From positions 1 to 57,708 of the forward strand of contig CALBSO010000032.1 in assembly GCA_937968015.1 (NCBI GenBank): a stretch of 57,708 nucleotides of DNA, read 5' to 3'. The translations under genes were made by a program, and so were the position numbers. This stretch comes from an uncultured Thermomicrobia bacterium. Lineage in GTDB: Bacteria > Chloroflexota > Chloroflexia > Thermomicrobiales > JALYUS01. The notes beneath the pieces are model-generated. The model made no database searches. It worked only from the letters and a program-made list of their open reading frames with translations, and was not told the origin of the DNA. Below are positions 1 through 8,620 of this stretch, one piece after another (position 1 is the first letter of the stretch; every line of letters starts with the position of its first letter).

Positions 1-1186
1 GCACCAGCCACCCCGCCGCCCGCGCGTCCCCCGCTGCGCGGAGGTGATAGGCGACGGTATCGGGGTGCGTATCCGCTCTCTCCGCGAGCACTTCCCCGAT
101 CCGCCGGTGCAGCCGCTTGCGCCGGATCACCGGGATGCCCTCGTAGAGCGCCTGCCGGATCAACGCGTGCAGGAAGCGTGCCCCCTCGCCCTCGGCGGTC
201 TCCTCCAGCACGCGCGCCCCGCTCGCCCGCTCGATCAGGTCGAGCAGCGCCTCCTCGTCGGCCTCCGCGACCGTCTGCCACAGGTCGAGCGGCACTTCCT
301 GCCCGATCACCGCCGCCGCCGCCAGCAGCTGCCCCGCGTCCTCGCCCAGTCGGTCGAGGCGCGCGTCGATCACCTGCCGCAGCAGCGTCGGCACCCGCAC
401 CGCCGTCAGATCGCCGACCGCCCATCCGTCCGGTTCTTCGTGGAGCACCGACTCTTCCTCGAGCGCGCGCAGCAGTTCCAGCGTGAAGAACGCGTTGCCG
501 CCCGCCCGCTCGTGCAGATAGGCGACGAGCCGCGTCGCGTCCGCCTCCGGCAGTCGGTAGCGGTCCGCCATGAGCGACGCGACGTCCGCGAGGGTGAGAT
601 GGCGCAGGTCGAGGCGCGTCGCGCCCGCCTCGCGCATCAGCAGCGGCAGGAGCGTGTAGAGCGGGTGGCGGCGGGTGACGCCCTCGGCGCGATAGGTGGC
701 GACGAACAGGATCGGGAGGGAGGCGACCGAGCGGGCGAGGAAGCGCAGGCAATCGAGCGAGGCGGGGTCGGCCCACTGGAGGTCGTCTAGGACGAGGACG
801 AGCGGCTGGCGGTCCGCCAGCGCCGCGAAGAAGGCGAGCGCCTCGCGGAAGAACTCGGCCTGGCTGGCGGCGGTGCTGGCGGCGGAGGGCTGAGGCGGGA
901 GGCCGTGGTCAGGCGGGATACGGTCACGGATTTCCGTCCACGGCCCGTACGGCGGCGTCTCCGTCAGGTCGTAGCAATGCCCGACGAGCACGAGCGCTCC
1001 CTGCTCGGCTGCTTCGCGGCACAGCGCCTCGGCGAGCGCGGTCTTGCCGATGCCCGCCTCGCCGCCGATCAGCACGAGGCTGCCGCGACCGCCCAACGCG
1101 GCATCGAGTTGCCGCCGAAGGATCGCGAGTTCCCGGTCGCGCCCGACGAGGGACGCGGCATCACCAGACGAGGGCACCACTGTCAT
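1..1186 (-). CDS. LuxR-family AAA ATPase transcriptional regulator, N-terminal part (cut by window edge)
   Basis: The reading frame opens at ATG 1186-1184 and is still open at base 1, so the C-terminal TPR-like and HTH regions lie outside the window. Visible features are the N-terminal LVGRDREL motif (residues 13-20), Walker A GEAGIGKT (42-49) and a Walker B-like LVLVLDD followed by LQWADPAS (about 129-142), typical of the AAA_16/STAND module of MalT/LAL regulators. It is a close paralogue of the regulator at 33553-36492: both contain CYDLTETPPYGPW just after the P-loop and the same AYH-R-AGD-RAA segment near the window edge. It probably senses a ligand and activates transcription. It sits downstream of the minus-strand enzyme run but is separated from it by about 220 bp, so it may be transcribed on its own. 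Confidence in family is high; the ligand is unknown. Confidence 0.88.
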   Translation of the reverse strand, partial: MTVVPSSGDAASLVGRDRELAILRRQLDAALGGRGSLVLIGGEAGIGKTALAEALCREAAEQGALVLVGHCYDLTETPPYGPWTEIRDRIPPDHGLPPQPSAASTAASQAEFFREALAFFAALADRQPLVLVLDDLQWADPASLDCLRFLARSVASLPILFVATYRAEGVTRRHPLYTLLPLLMREAGATRLDLRHLTLADVASLMADRYRLPEADATRLVAYLHERAGGNAFFTLELLRALEEESVLHEEPDGWAVGDLTAVRVPTLLRQVIDARLDRLGEDAGQLLAAAAVIGQEVPLDLWQTVAEADEEALLDLIERASGARVLEETAEGEGARFLHALIRQALYEGIPVIRRKRLHRRIGEVLAERADTHPDTVAYHLRAAGDARAAGWLV

Positions 1187-1411
1187 AGACCATCCCGGCG
1201 GCACCACAATAGGACGATGACACCCACAACTATATCCCGGATCATTGGCGCACACGCAGGCATCGGGGGGAGTCATCGACCTCGGTGCCCGGCAGTGTGA
1301 CGATATAGGCGCAGTAGTTCGCCTCGGCCAGCGCCGAGAATCGATCCGAATCCGGCTGTCGCGCATCAGTCTCCATCGAGCGGCCTCCCATCAATGTGAC
1401 CTGTGCGCGCG

Positions 1412-1831
1412 TCATGGCATCTCGAAATCCGCGAAGGGTTCAACCTGCTCGTTCGGCACGCTGAGCGAGTTATGGACGTGCACGATCTGCCAGTCATCGC
1501 CCACCCGGCGGAAGATGCACGTCATGCGCGTCTGCATGGTCCCGCTCGCGGTCTCAAACGTTGGCCGGTCGATCACCCAACCGATCGGCCCCTCGGCATA
1601 GGCGTACGGGTTGGTCGCCACGATACGCATCCCGGTCGTTGCGAAGGCGTGCGCCAGTTCGGTCCACGCCGCGCGCATGGCGCCGCCCCGGTACCACTCG
1701 GTGTCGTCGGTGCCGATCAGCGAGGCGCCATCCCCGGTGAAAGCGAACCGGTCGGTCCAGGCATCGCTGCCGCTGGAGACGTCCGCGAGGAAACGGACAT
1801 ATGCGTCGCGCACGTCGTCAGAGCGTTCCAT
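1412..1831 (-). CDS. SnoaL-like / NTF2-fold protein
   Basis: Encodes 139 residues. The start is placed at ATG 1831-1829 because GGAGGGAAC lies just upstream; the open frame extends further but without a ribosome-binding site. The sequence has the alternating hydrophobic/aromatic pattern of the SnoaL_3/NTF2-like fold: an N-terminal helix (VRDAYVRFLADVSSG), a central WTELAHAF helix, and C-terminal strands (MTCIFRRVGDDWQIVHVHNS) that are characteristic of the family. Family members include polyketide cyclases, ketosteroid-isomerase-like enzymes and many of unknown substrate. No catalytic Asp/His pair can be assigned with certainty. It is the last gene of the minus-strand run of tailoring-type enzymes, which is compatible with a role in modifying or sensing a small molecule. 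Confidence 0.8.
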   Translation of the reverse strand: MERSDDVRDAYVRFLADVSSGSDAWTDRFAFTGDGASLIGTDDTEWYRGGAMRAAWTELAHAFATTGMRIVATNPYAYAEGPIGWVIDRPTFETASGTMQTRMTCIFRRVGDDWQIVHVHNSLSVPNEQVEPFADFEMP

Positions 1832-1908
1832 CGTTCCCTCCACTGTCTCACCCTGTCTCTGCGCCTCGCGCAGCGCCGCCGGCGTCACCGCCGTCCCGAT
1901 CCCCTCCC

Positions 1909-2840
1909 TCAGACGAATACCGGCGCACCGTTGACATACGGTTTGAGTGCGGCGTACACCGCGAAGTGCAGCGGCGTGGCGACGCCATACTCCTGCCCGA
2001 GTCGCACGATTGCCCCATTCAAGGCATCCGTCTCCAATCGTCGTCCTGCCTCGAGATCGTAGTATTGTGAGGAGCGCACCTGCGGTGGAAAGTGCTGCAT
2101 CGCAGCGAAGGCGCGGTCAACAACGTCCTCCGTCAGTTGAACGCCGCTCGCGCGTGCCACCGCCGCGCCCTCGGCGACGAGGCCGCGCATGAGCGCACAC
2201 GTCTCCTCGCACGCGAGGAGCGCGCCGCCCGGCAGCCGGGTGAGCGCGCACAGGGTGCCATGACTGGCAATGGCGACGAGCTTCTCCCACAACGCGATCC
2301 GAACGTCGGGGGGTAGCTGCACGTCGAAACCTGCGCCCGCAACGTCGCAGCGACCTGCTCGCCGTGCAGTGCCGGGCCCCCCGCCGGGTTGCCGAGGACG
2401 ATTCTGCCCCCAGGGCCCCCGATCTTCTCAATGACCCCCGGTTCCTTGCGCGTCGCGGAGAAGTAGAGCGCGGCGGCGAGGACGTCCGGGATGCCGAGCG
2501 CCGTGCCCACCCGCTCTGCGGCATCGACCCCGTTCTGGATGGTGAGGATGGCGGTCTCCGAGCCGACCAGTGGCCGTATCTGCTCCGCAGCGGCGTCGAG
2601 GTCGTACGTCTTGACGCAGACGACGATCAGATCGACGGGACCGATGGTCGCGGGGTCATCGGTCGCGGCCGCCGGGCTCGTGACGGTGCCCACGGTATCG
2701 ATCCGAATAGTGATGCCCCGCGCGCGAATCGCGGCCAGGCTCGCGCCACGCGCGACGAATGTGACCTCCTCGTTCGCGTGCGCCAGCATCCCACCGAGAT
2801 AGAGGCCGATACCGCCGACACCAACGATCGCGATCCGCAT
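1909..2840 (-). pseudogene. Ketopantoate reductase family (PanE/ApbA-like), single-base frameshift
   Basis: Starts at ATG 2840 behind AGGGAGGAAATCGCT. The N-terminal two thirds hold the Rossmann motif GVGGIGLYLGG, then VVCVKTYD and IQNGVD, all hallmarks of 2-dehydropantoate 2-reductase (NADPH-dependent ketopantoate to pantoate). Near 2330-2345 the frame is lost; the family-typical continuation (AGFDVQL, LWEKLV, GALLACEE) carries on in the next frame to a stop at 1909. Restoring one base in a GC-rich stretch gives about 310 residues, the usual family length, so this is a one-base deletion or an assembly error rather than gross decay. Whether it is the pantothenate enzyme or one of the many PanE-like paralogues cannot be told; no other coenzyme A genes are nearby. 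Confidence 0.85.
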
Positions 2841-2935
2841 AGCGATTTCCTCCCTCTCCGAGCGAACGACACGGCGTCACGCGCTACGGTACACCGAGAC
2901 ATCCTCGGTGCGCTACACATGCACCCCATCATCGC

Positions 2936-3628
2936 TCATCGCTTTCGGTAGCCGAGGATGAGGTATTCCGGGGCCGGTCGCCCCGCGTACGTCGGGTAGA
3001 GCGCGACGAACTCCGCCGTGAAGGGCGGGTACTCCTCCAGCAGCGGCGCGAAGCCCGCCCGCGTCGCGATGGCGTTGTATTCTTCCGCGCTCCGGATGAA
3101 GATCGGCACCGCAACGCCGTTGCTGAAGCGCAGCGTCTCGCCGCTGTGGTAGGCCGGGTTGTGCACGGCGAAGATCAGATGCCCGTGCGTGTCGAGTGCC
3201 GCGGCGAAGTCTGCAAATAGCCCCTCGATGTCCCTGACGAACTGCAGCGCCATGATGGACGTGATGAGCGCGAAGGGCGGCAACTCCCGCAGGAGCGCGG
3301 CATCCCCGACGCGGAAGTCCACCGCATCCCCGTACGCCCGCCTCGCCTTCGCGATCATGGCGGGAGAGGAGTCCACGCCAGTGACGTGGCAGCCGTACGA
3401 GCCCAGCTGATAGGCGAAGCTCCCCGCCCCGCAGCCGTAGTCGAGGACGCGCTTGTCGTCGAGCGTCGGCACATGGTCCGCGATGAAGCGGAAGAAGACG
3501 GGCCAGGCGATCAGGATGTTGTCCGCCGCCCCGGCGGGGATCTCGCCCTCGTCCTTGCTGGTGTCGAAGTAGTCGCTCAGGCCATCCCACGGGTTGTTGG
3601 GCGTGCGCGCGGTCTCGTCAACTAGCAT
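2936..3628 (-). CDS. Class I SAM-dependent methyltransferase
   Basis: Encodes 230 residues. The start is ATG 3628-3626, preceded by AAGGAGGTGCTGGT; an upstream in-frame extension to 3835 overlaps the monooxygenase gene and has no ribosome-binding site. Motif I is RVLDYGCGAGSFAYQL (SAM glycine loop), followed by the acidic GVDSSPAMI strand end and FRVGDAALL. The N-terminal segment (WDGLSDYFDTSK) resembles Methyltransf_11/25 enzymes that methylate small molecules. The substrate is not predictable. It is the first of three class I methyltransferases in the same-strand run; only 23 bp separate it from the upstream FAD monooxygenase, so the two are likely co-transcribed and could act on one substrate. 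Confidence 0.88.
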   Translation of the reverse strand: MLVDETARTPNNPWDGLSDYFDTSKDEGEIPAGAADNILIAWPVFFRFIADHVPTLDDKRVLDYGCGAGSFAYQLGSYGCHVTGVDSSPAMIAKARRAYGDAVDFRVGDAALLRELPPFALITSIMALQFVRDIEGLFADFAAALDTHGHLIFAVHNPAYHSGETLRFSNGVAVPIFIRSAEEYNAIATRAGFAPLLEEYPPFTAEFVALYPTYAGRPAPEYLILGYRKR

Positions 3629-3651
3629 ACCAGCACCTCCTTTTCTCGCCA

Positions 3652-4917
3652 TCATCCCCGCGACGGGACACGGTAGCTGCTCTGCGACGGGGGCGGCGCG
3701 GTTCGGTTCCACCACGCCTCGACCGCCGCCGGGTCCATCCGCGACAGGTCCGGCGTCTCCCAGATCAGCGCCTGCTCTAACTGCTTGCCCCAGGTGGTGA
3801 AGCGCCGTCCCGTCGCTGTCTGCGTCGTGTCCCACGCCGCCAGCGCCCCGTCAAGATCGTCCCCCGTCCCCAGCGCCGCCACCAGTTCGAGCGCGTTGGT
3901 CATGCCCCGGTACACTCCGCTCGCCGTCGGCGGCGGGGCCACCGCGCCCGCGTCGCCGATCAGACACAGCCGCCCGCGATGGTAGGCAGGCGGCTCGGCG
4001 ATGGAGATCGGCTGGGCGAAGGTATCGCGCGTGGCGCGGACGATCTCCGCGTAATAGGGCGGCAGTTGCGCCGCGACCATCTCCGTGAGGCGGCGCTCCT
4101 CCTCCGGGCGCATGCTCCCCGGCGGCAGGGAATGGGCGTGCCGCTGCCCGGACCGATCCGTGAGGAAATCGGGCAGTTCTTCGGTCGGTACGGCGACGAA
4201 CGCCACCCAGTTGACGGTGCGCCCGCCCGGCGCCACGGAGCCCGCCGGTCCGGGGACGAAGTAGACGACCAGATGCCCGGGCATCCCCCGGTAGACCACC
4301 TTGGTAAGCGCTCCCGCCAGCGGCGCTCTCTCTGAGAGGTCTCGCTCGTCGAGCAGTCCGCGCCACCCCACGTAGCCCCGGTAATGTACCTCCGTTTCCG
4401 GGAAGAGCAGGCGCCGCCCGAGCGACTGGAAACCGTCGGCGAAGATCACCAGATCGAATTCTCGCGTGCTCCCGTCATCGAAGTGTAGGACGGCTGTCTC
4501 CTCGGAGACCATGCGCGCGTCCTGCACCGTGCGCCCCTGGTGATAGATGGCATCGGGCACGCGGCGGCGCAGCGAGCGCCAGAGGTCGCCCCAGTGCATC
4601 GCCACCGCGTCCCGCGCGGGCGCCAGCACCACTATTCCGTAGCGGTCGTCCGCCGCGCCGGGGGCGACGAGGGGCGTCGCGGTTGGTAGCAGGTGGGGGA
4701 AGTCGGCGTCGAGGAGATCGCTCGCCACGAGCGACCGGAAGGTCGGCACCGGCATGGAAATCCCCGCGCCGCGCCCGACGAGCGCGCCGCGCGACCGCTC
4801 AAAGACCGCGACGTCGCAGCCCGCGCGCGACAGCGCGATGGCGGCGGCGCACCCGGCGATGGAGCCGCCGACGATGCCGACGCGGATGCGGCCCCCGGAT
4901 AGCGCAGGATTAGCCAT
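3652..4917 (-). CDS. FAD-dependent aromatic-ring monooxygenase
   Basis: Encodes 421 residues from ATG 4917-4915 with GGGAGGGAACACC upstream; the longer open frame to 5055 has no supporting site and overlaps the DinB-like gene. The N-terminal dinucleotide fold is VGIVGGSIAGCAAAIALSRA, with an acidic VFER at the end of the second strand. The second FAD contact CLIGDAGAVAPPPTASGVYR lies near residue 320. This is the arrangement of group A flavoprotein hydroxylases (FAD_binding_3, PHBH-like), which use NAD(P)H and O2 to hydroxylate aromatic or polyketide substrates. There is no membrane segment, so it should be soluble. Flanking methyltransferases suggest hydroxylation followed by O-methylation, but that is inference. 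Confidence 0.88.
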   Translation of the reverse strand: MANPALSGGRIRVGIVGGSIAGCAAAIALSRAGCDVAVFERSRGALVGRGAGISMPVPTFRSLVASDLLDADFPHLLPTATPLVAPGAADDRYGIVVLAPARDAVAMHWGDLWRSLRRRVPDAIYHQGRTVQDARMVSEETAVLHFDDGSTREFDLVIFADGFQSLGRRLLFPETEVHYRGYVGWRGLLDERDLSERAPLAGALTKVVYRGMPGHLVVYFVPGPAGSVAPGGRTVNWVAFVAVPTEELPDFLTDRSGQRHAHSLPPGSMRPEEERRLTEMVAAQLPPYYAEIVRATRDTFAQPISIAEPPAYHRGRLCLIGDAGAVAPPPTASGVYRGMTNALELVAALGTGDDLDGALAAWDTTQTATGRRFTTWGKQLEQALIWETPDLSRMDPAAVEAWWNRTAPPPSQSSYRVPSRG

Positions 4918-4946
4918 GGTGTTCCCTCCCGCGTTCGCCACCGCTC

Positions 4947-5430
4947 TCACTGCGGCGTGCCCGCCAGTTCGCGCTCGATGCCGGGCAGGTGATACCCGGC
5001 GTGACCGATCATCACCCGCTCGAGGAACTGCGCCAGCGTCATCTCCGGCAGCCACGCGTAGCGCACCGGTCGCTCCAGGTCCGCCTCGCTCAGCCCCTCA
5101 ATCACCCGCGCGGTGCGCTCCCCTTCGTCGCGCAACCGCGTGATGGTTTCTTCCCGGTCGGGATGCGGCCAGGTCCTCCATCGTGTACACAGGCGGCTGC
5201 CCCGCCTCGCCGGAGGCGAACGCCAGCACCGCCCGCCGCTCCAGCCGGTAGCCGAAGGCGATGTGAGCGATTAGGTAGGCGACCGAGCGCCCCTCGTTGG
5301 GCACCATCCGCCGCCAGTCCGCCGCAGAGCAGCCCGCGGCGAAGCGGATCACCCCGTCGTTCATTTCCCGGAACCGCGCCGCTAACTCCCGCGCGCGGTC
5401 GTTCGCGCCATCCGATGCCCGTGTCGCCAT
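4947..5430 (-). pseudogene. DinB-like four-helix protein, frameshifted
   Basis: The N-terminal part starts at ATG 5430 and reads as an amphipathic helical protein with DGVIRFAAGCSAADWRRMV and SVAYLIAHIAFGYRLE, typical of DinB_2/mycothiol-maleylpyruvate-isomerase-like proteins (the His in AHIA would be a metal ligand). Around 5165-5185 the frame breaks; HPDREETITRLRDEGERT and the C-terminal QFLERVMIGHAGYHL continue one frame over to the stop at 4947. The span is 484 bp, one base more than 161 codons, so a one-base insertion is the simplest explanation. With that corrected the protein would be about 160 residues, normal for the family. Function is unknown; family members are often thiol-dependent transferases or metal-dependent hydrolases. 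Confidence 0.75.
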
Positions 5431-5449
5431 CTGTCCTCTCCCTCGCCCT

Positions 5450-6316
5450 TCACCCGGCCCGGCCCGTCTCCGGCACCGTGCCGACCGTCAGGATGTTGCC
5501 CTCGCAGCCGTAGAAGTCCGGGTCGTCGAAGTACGCGTCGAGTGCCGCCGGGTCGCGCAAGCGTGCCCATGCCTCCTGGTCTTCTGCTGGCAGGTCCAGC
5601 GTGGACGCGCGGGATCCCATCCCGGTGAGGAGGTCGCGCCAGTACTGCCGTGCCGACCCGGCGAACGGTGCGGTGCGCTCGATCAGGGTACCGCGCCGCC
5701 AGATGTTCTCCAGCCCCGCCCGCCGCAGCCAACCGGGCAGCGCGACGGCACGCACGCAGCCCGCCGCCTGCACACTACCGGCGCGCGCCATCGCCTCGAA
5801 CCAGCGGGCGGCGAGGCCCGGCGGGGCGGGGGCGACGCGCTGGAAGCCGGTGTCGGCCTCCTTGATCGCCACCAAACCGCCCGGCCGCACGACCCGGCGC
5901 AGTTCGGTCAGGGCGGTGGCGAGTTCGTCGTCGGTCAGGTACTGCGTGGTGTTGGCGAACCAGACCGCATCGAAGGTGTCATCGGGGTACGGCAGGTCGA
6001 GGACGGTCCCGGCGCGCGCCTCCACCGGACAGGGCAGCCCCCACTCGGCGATCCGCCGCTCCACCAGCGCCACGTTGTCGGGCGCGAGGTCGAGCGCGGC
6101 GAGCTGGCCACGCGGCCCGACGAGTTCGGCCAGCCACGGCAGGAAGGAGCCGGAGCCGCAGGCGGCGTCGAGCACCCGCCAGCCGGGCTGGATGCCGACG
6201 GCGCGGAGCTGGGCCTCATATTCCGGCCGTGCCGCCTCGAAATGCGCGTCGAGCCACGACCCTTCCGTGAACCCCTGCCCCGTGGAGGAGGCGTGCCTCG
6301 GTGCTTGGTCTGCCAT
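5450..6316 (-). CDS. Class I SAM-dependent methyltransferase
   Basis: Encodes 288 residues from ATG 6316-6314, with GGGAG six bases upstream; further upstream ATGs have no Shine-Dalgarno sequence. Motif I is WRVLDAACGSGSFLPWLAEL, motif II-like LAALDLAPDN, then LDLPYPDDTFDAVWFANT and the post-motif LRRVVRPGGLVAIKE. This is the Methyltransf_11/UbiE-type layout. The C-terminal half (after about residue 150) is less conserved and probably determines the substrate. It lies 19 bp upstream of the frameshifted DinB-like gene and about 60 bp downstream of an ABM protein, on the same strand as its neighbours. The substrate is unknown. Confidence 0.88.
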   Translation of the reverse strand: MADQAPRHASSTGQGFTEGSWLDAHFEAARPEYEAQLRAVGIQPGWRVLDAACGSGSFLPWLAELVGPRGQLAALDLAPDNVALVERRIAEWGLPCPVEARAGTVLDLPYPDDTFDAVWFANTTQYLTDDELATALTELRRVVRPGGLVAIKEADTGFQRVAPAPPGLAARWFEAMARAGSVQAAGCVRAVALPGWLRRAGLENIWRRGTLIERTAPFAGSARQYWRDLLTGMGSRASTLDLPAEDQEAWARLRDPAALDAYFDDPDFYGCEGNILTVGTVPETGRAG

Positions 6317-6377
6317 CTCTCGCTCCCTTTCCGCTATCATGACGCCGCTGCGTCCCTTGCCACTCGCATGGCTTACC

Positions 6378-6677
6378 CTACTGCCGCTCGTCGCGCTCCA
6401 CCGCGTAATGCTCCTGGGTCGGGGGCGCGGCGAAGACATCGGCGAAGAGGCCGAGGGTCTGCCGCATCCAGTCTGAGTTCAGCGTCCGGTCCGCGTCCTC
6501 TCGCGTCTCCCAGTAGGTGAGCGTCAGCATCTTGTTGCTGTCGCGGTTGATGCAGGTCTGGTAGCCTTGGTAACCCTGCTGCTGCGTCAGTTGCGGCATC
6601 ACCTGCTCATCCCAGATCCGCAATACCTCGTCCACCCCACCGGGTTTCGCCTGTGCCATCGTGAGTCGCGCGTACAT
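6378..6677 (-). CDS. ABM-fold (antibiotic biosynthesis monooxygenase-like) protein
   Basis: Encodes 99 residues from ATG 6677 with a perfect GGAGGTACCCC upstream. The pattern YARLTMAQAKPGGVDEVLRI, then PQLTQQQGYQGYQTCINRD and LTLTYWETREDADR, matches the dimeric ferredoxin-like alpha+beta barrel of the ABM/heme-degrading family (PF03992). Members include cofactor-free quinone-forming monooxygenases, heme-degrading IsdG proteins and many unassigned stress proteins; no heme-binding His is obvious here. Two further ABM-type proteins occur at 8621-9223 and 9347-9628, so the family is locally expanded. It probably functions in the cytoplasm; the reaction cannot be named. Confidence 0.8.
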   Translation of the reverse strand: MYARLTMAQAKPGGVDEVLRIWDEQVMPQLTQQQGYQGYQTCINRDSNKMLTLTYWETREDADRTLNSDWMRQTLGLFADVFAAPPTQEHYAVERDERQ

Positions 6678-6792
6678 GGGGTACCTCCTTGATTGTCTCC
6701 CCCTCTTCCGCCATGGATGGAGGAGATGGAACGATTGGGGGGCGATTACACAGCACGTCTTCGCGAAATTCTATCCTCCTCGCCTGCGCTGC

Positions 6793-7614
6793 CTACGCCC
6801 GGCGCGCCCACGCCCCGTAGAAGAGTTGCGAGCGGGCCATGCTCCGGCTCGCCACCTGCTCGGCGTATAGCCGTTCACCGAGGGTGTCGATCCCCACCGC
6901 GTCCTCGCTCGCGAAGCCACCCTTGACCAGCAGCGGCAGGAGCGAGCGGATCGTCTCCTGCACCCAGATCGTCTGCTGCGCGAGGAAGGCGGGGCTGCCG
7001 CCCACGGACGCATCGACCAGCATCTCGGGCGCGGGCAGCCCCGCATCGAGGAAGATCCGGTGGAGATCGGTCCCGGCTGTGTAGCGGAGCGCCTGCGCGC
7101 ACCAGCGGGCGACCTGCTCACTCAGCGGCGTTGTCGGGTACGCCGCGGACGGCACACCCTGGATGTCGAGTTCCACGAAGGCGACGATGCCGCCCGGGCG
7201 CAGGTGGGGCAGCAAGTGGCGCAGCGCCGCCGCCGGGTCGGGAAGGTGCCCGAGGACGAACCGTCCGACCACGGCATCGAAGTCATCGTCGAGCGCCACC
7301 TCCCGGATATCGCCCGCCACGAAGGCGACGTTCGCGCGTCCGGCCGCCCGGCGGCGCGCGGTCTCGACAAGGGCCGGGTGAATGTCCACCCCGACGACGC
7401 GGCCATGCAAGCCGACGAGTTCAGCGGCGAGTAGCGCGACGTCGCCCGCGCCGCTGCCGATGTCGAGGACCTTCATCCCCGGCCCGATCCCGGCGGCGGC
7501 GAACAGGCGCCGGGTGGCGGGCGCGAGGAACATCGCCTGCCGTTGCAACCGCTCCTCTTCGGCGTCGCTGCGCCCCATCGCGTAGCCGGTGTCACTGCTC
7601 GTTGATGCTCCCAT
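6793..7614 (-). CDS. Class I SAM-dependent methyltransferase
   Basis: Encodes 273 residues from ATG 7614, preceded by GGGAGGGGAGATGA. Motif I is MKVLDIGSGAGDVALLAAEL, then VVGVDIHPALVETARRR, AFVAGDIREVALDDDFD and LLPHLRPGGIVAFVELD, the standard Methyltransf_25/31 order. The N-terminal segment EEERLQRQAMFLAPATRRLF is seen in many UbiE/COQ5-like enzymes with a lid helix. The substrate is unknown. It is the third methyltransferase in the run, lying 115 bp upstream of the ABM gene at 6378-6677. The 241 bp between its start and the Tat protein at 7856 holds no convincing gene. Confidence 0.87.
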   Translation of the reverse strand: MGASTSSDTGYAMGRSDAEEERLQRQAMFLAPATRRLFAAAGIGPGMKVLDIGSGAGDVALLAAELVGLHGRVVGVDIHPALVETARRRAAGRANVAFVAGDIREVALDDDFDAVVGRFVLGHLPDPAAALRHLLPHLRPGGIVAFVELDIQGVPSAAYPTTPLSEQVARWCAQALRYTAGTDLHRIFLDAGLPAPEMLVDASVGGSPAFLAQQTIWVQETIRSLLPLLVKGGFASEDAVGIDTLGERLYAEQVASRSMARSQLFYGAWARRA

Positions 7615-7855
7615 TCATCTCCCCTCCCATATGCATCGTGGTGATGTTCCGATTTGTATGGCCGCGGCGCGAGGCAGGGATGGCGCGAGCGACCCATCCC
7701 CGTCCACGCACCGACGCATGCGCCTAGCCGCCGACCTTCTCCACGATCTTCGCGAACTTCCCCTACGCCGACGTGGACGGCGCAACGAGAGAACGGCCAC
7801 GGGGTGGCGTCAATGACGCGGCGCGGGCGCTGCCCGGATGGCGGTCATCGCCGCC

Positions 7856-8455
7856 CTATCCGTCGCCGAGGCGTTGGGTATATGCGGTGGCGCTCCCCCC
7901 GCCCGTCTTTGGCGCGCTCGCCGGTGCCGCTGCCGCCGGCGCCGTCGCGTCCGGCGGGGTGGCGACGATGCGCGTCGCCTTCGATGTCCCCGTGCCCGTC
8001 GTCGTCACGTTGTCGTCGGGGTCGGTCAGCACCGTCGTGAATGGGCTGGTGTAGGTGTTCCCGTCGGGGGCGACGGTCACCCGCGCGTTCAACCGCGTGC
8101 TGCCGATGTACGCGCCGGTCGCCTTGTCCATCCGCCGATAGATCAGGCTGTAGACGACCGTGCCGTCGCCCGCGTCGTACCACGCGCCGATCCCCGCACT
8201 CTGCGGGAAGTTGCTCGCCGCGTGCATGACGATGCCGCCGGGCATGAAGGCGAGCAGGTTCGCCTGGACGTTTCCCCCCGTCGTGCTACCGGCGTGGGTC
8301 ATCCACGCGCCGATGATCGGATTATCCGCGCTGCCTGCCGCGCCAACCTGCGGTGTCTGCTGCGCCAGCATCAATCCCGCCAGCGCCGCGCCGCTACCGA
8401 CCGTTTGTAAGGCATTCCGTCGACTGATCGCGTTCGTGCGCACCGGTCCTGCCAT
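7856..8455 (-). CDS. Tat-exported protein of unknown function
   Basis: Encodes 199 residues from ATG 8455 with GAAGGGAG upstream. The N-terminus has a twin-arginine signal (SRRNALQTVGSG) followed by a short hydrophobic stretch and a likely AXA cleavage near residue 40 (QVGAAGSAD). The mature part alternates strands (GGNVQANLLAFMPGGIVMHA, VYSLIYRRMDKATG, RLNARVTVAPDGNTYTSPF), suggesting a small beta-barrel. The C-terminal 40 residues are a low-complexity Ala/Pro/Thr tail. I do not recognise a named domain. Similar Tat-exported 'SnoaL/lipocalin-like' proteins occur in actinobacteria and Chloroflexota. It lies in the minus-strand enzyme run but is the only predicted exported product there. Confidence 0.7.
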   Translation of the reverse strand: MAGPVRTNAISRRNALQTVGSGAALAGLMLAQQTPQVGAAGSADNPIIGAWMTHAGSTTGGNVQANLLAFMPGGIVMHAASNFPQSAGIGAWYDAGDGTVVYSLIYRRMDKATGAYIGSTRLNARVTVAPDGNTYTSPFTTVLTDPDDNVTTTGTGTSKATRIVATPPDATAPAAAAPASAPKTGGGSATAYTQRLGDG

Positions 8456-8620
8456 CTGTGTACTCCCTTCGCTGCGTTGATCACTGTCGCCATTCCGTCC
8501 ACATGCTGGGCACGACGATGTGGGTCACTCCACGCTATCCCGGTCCTCCTCCCTTCCTTAGCACCGCGCGCTCCGTGAGGTGGTGATGCGGACATCTGAC
8601 GGGGCATAGGATCGTGCGGG

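Noticed and set aside
44..1300. Several plus-strand open frames opposite the left-edge regulator
   Set aside because: They are Arg/Pro-rich antisense shadows; the minus strand encodes a clear Walker A/B ATPase in a single frame.
7684..7800. Minus-strand GKFAKIVEKVGG followed by a stop at 7724
   Set aside because: It looks like the tail of a small protein, but a stop lies immediately upstream in frame and nothing family-like precedes it in any frame; too short to call even as a remnant.
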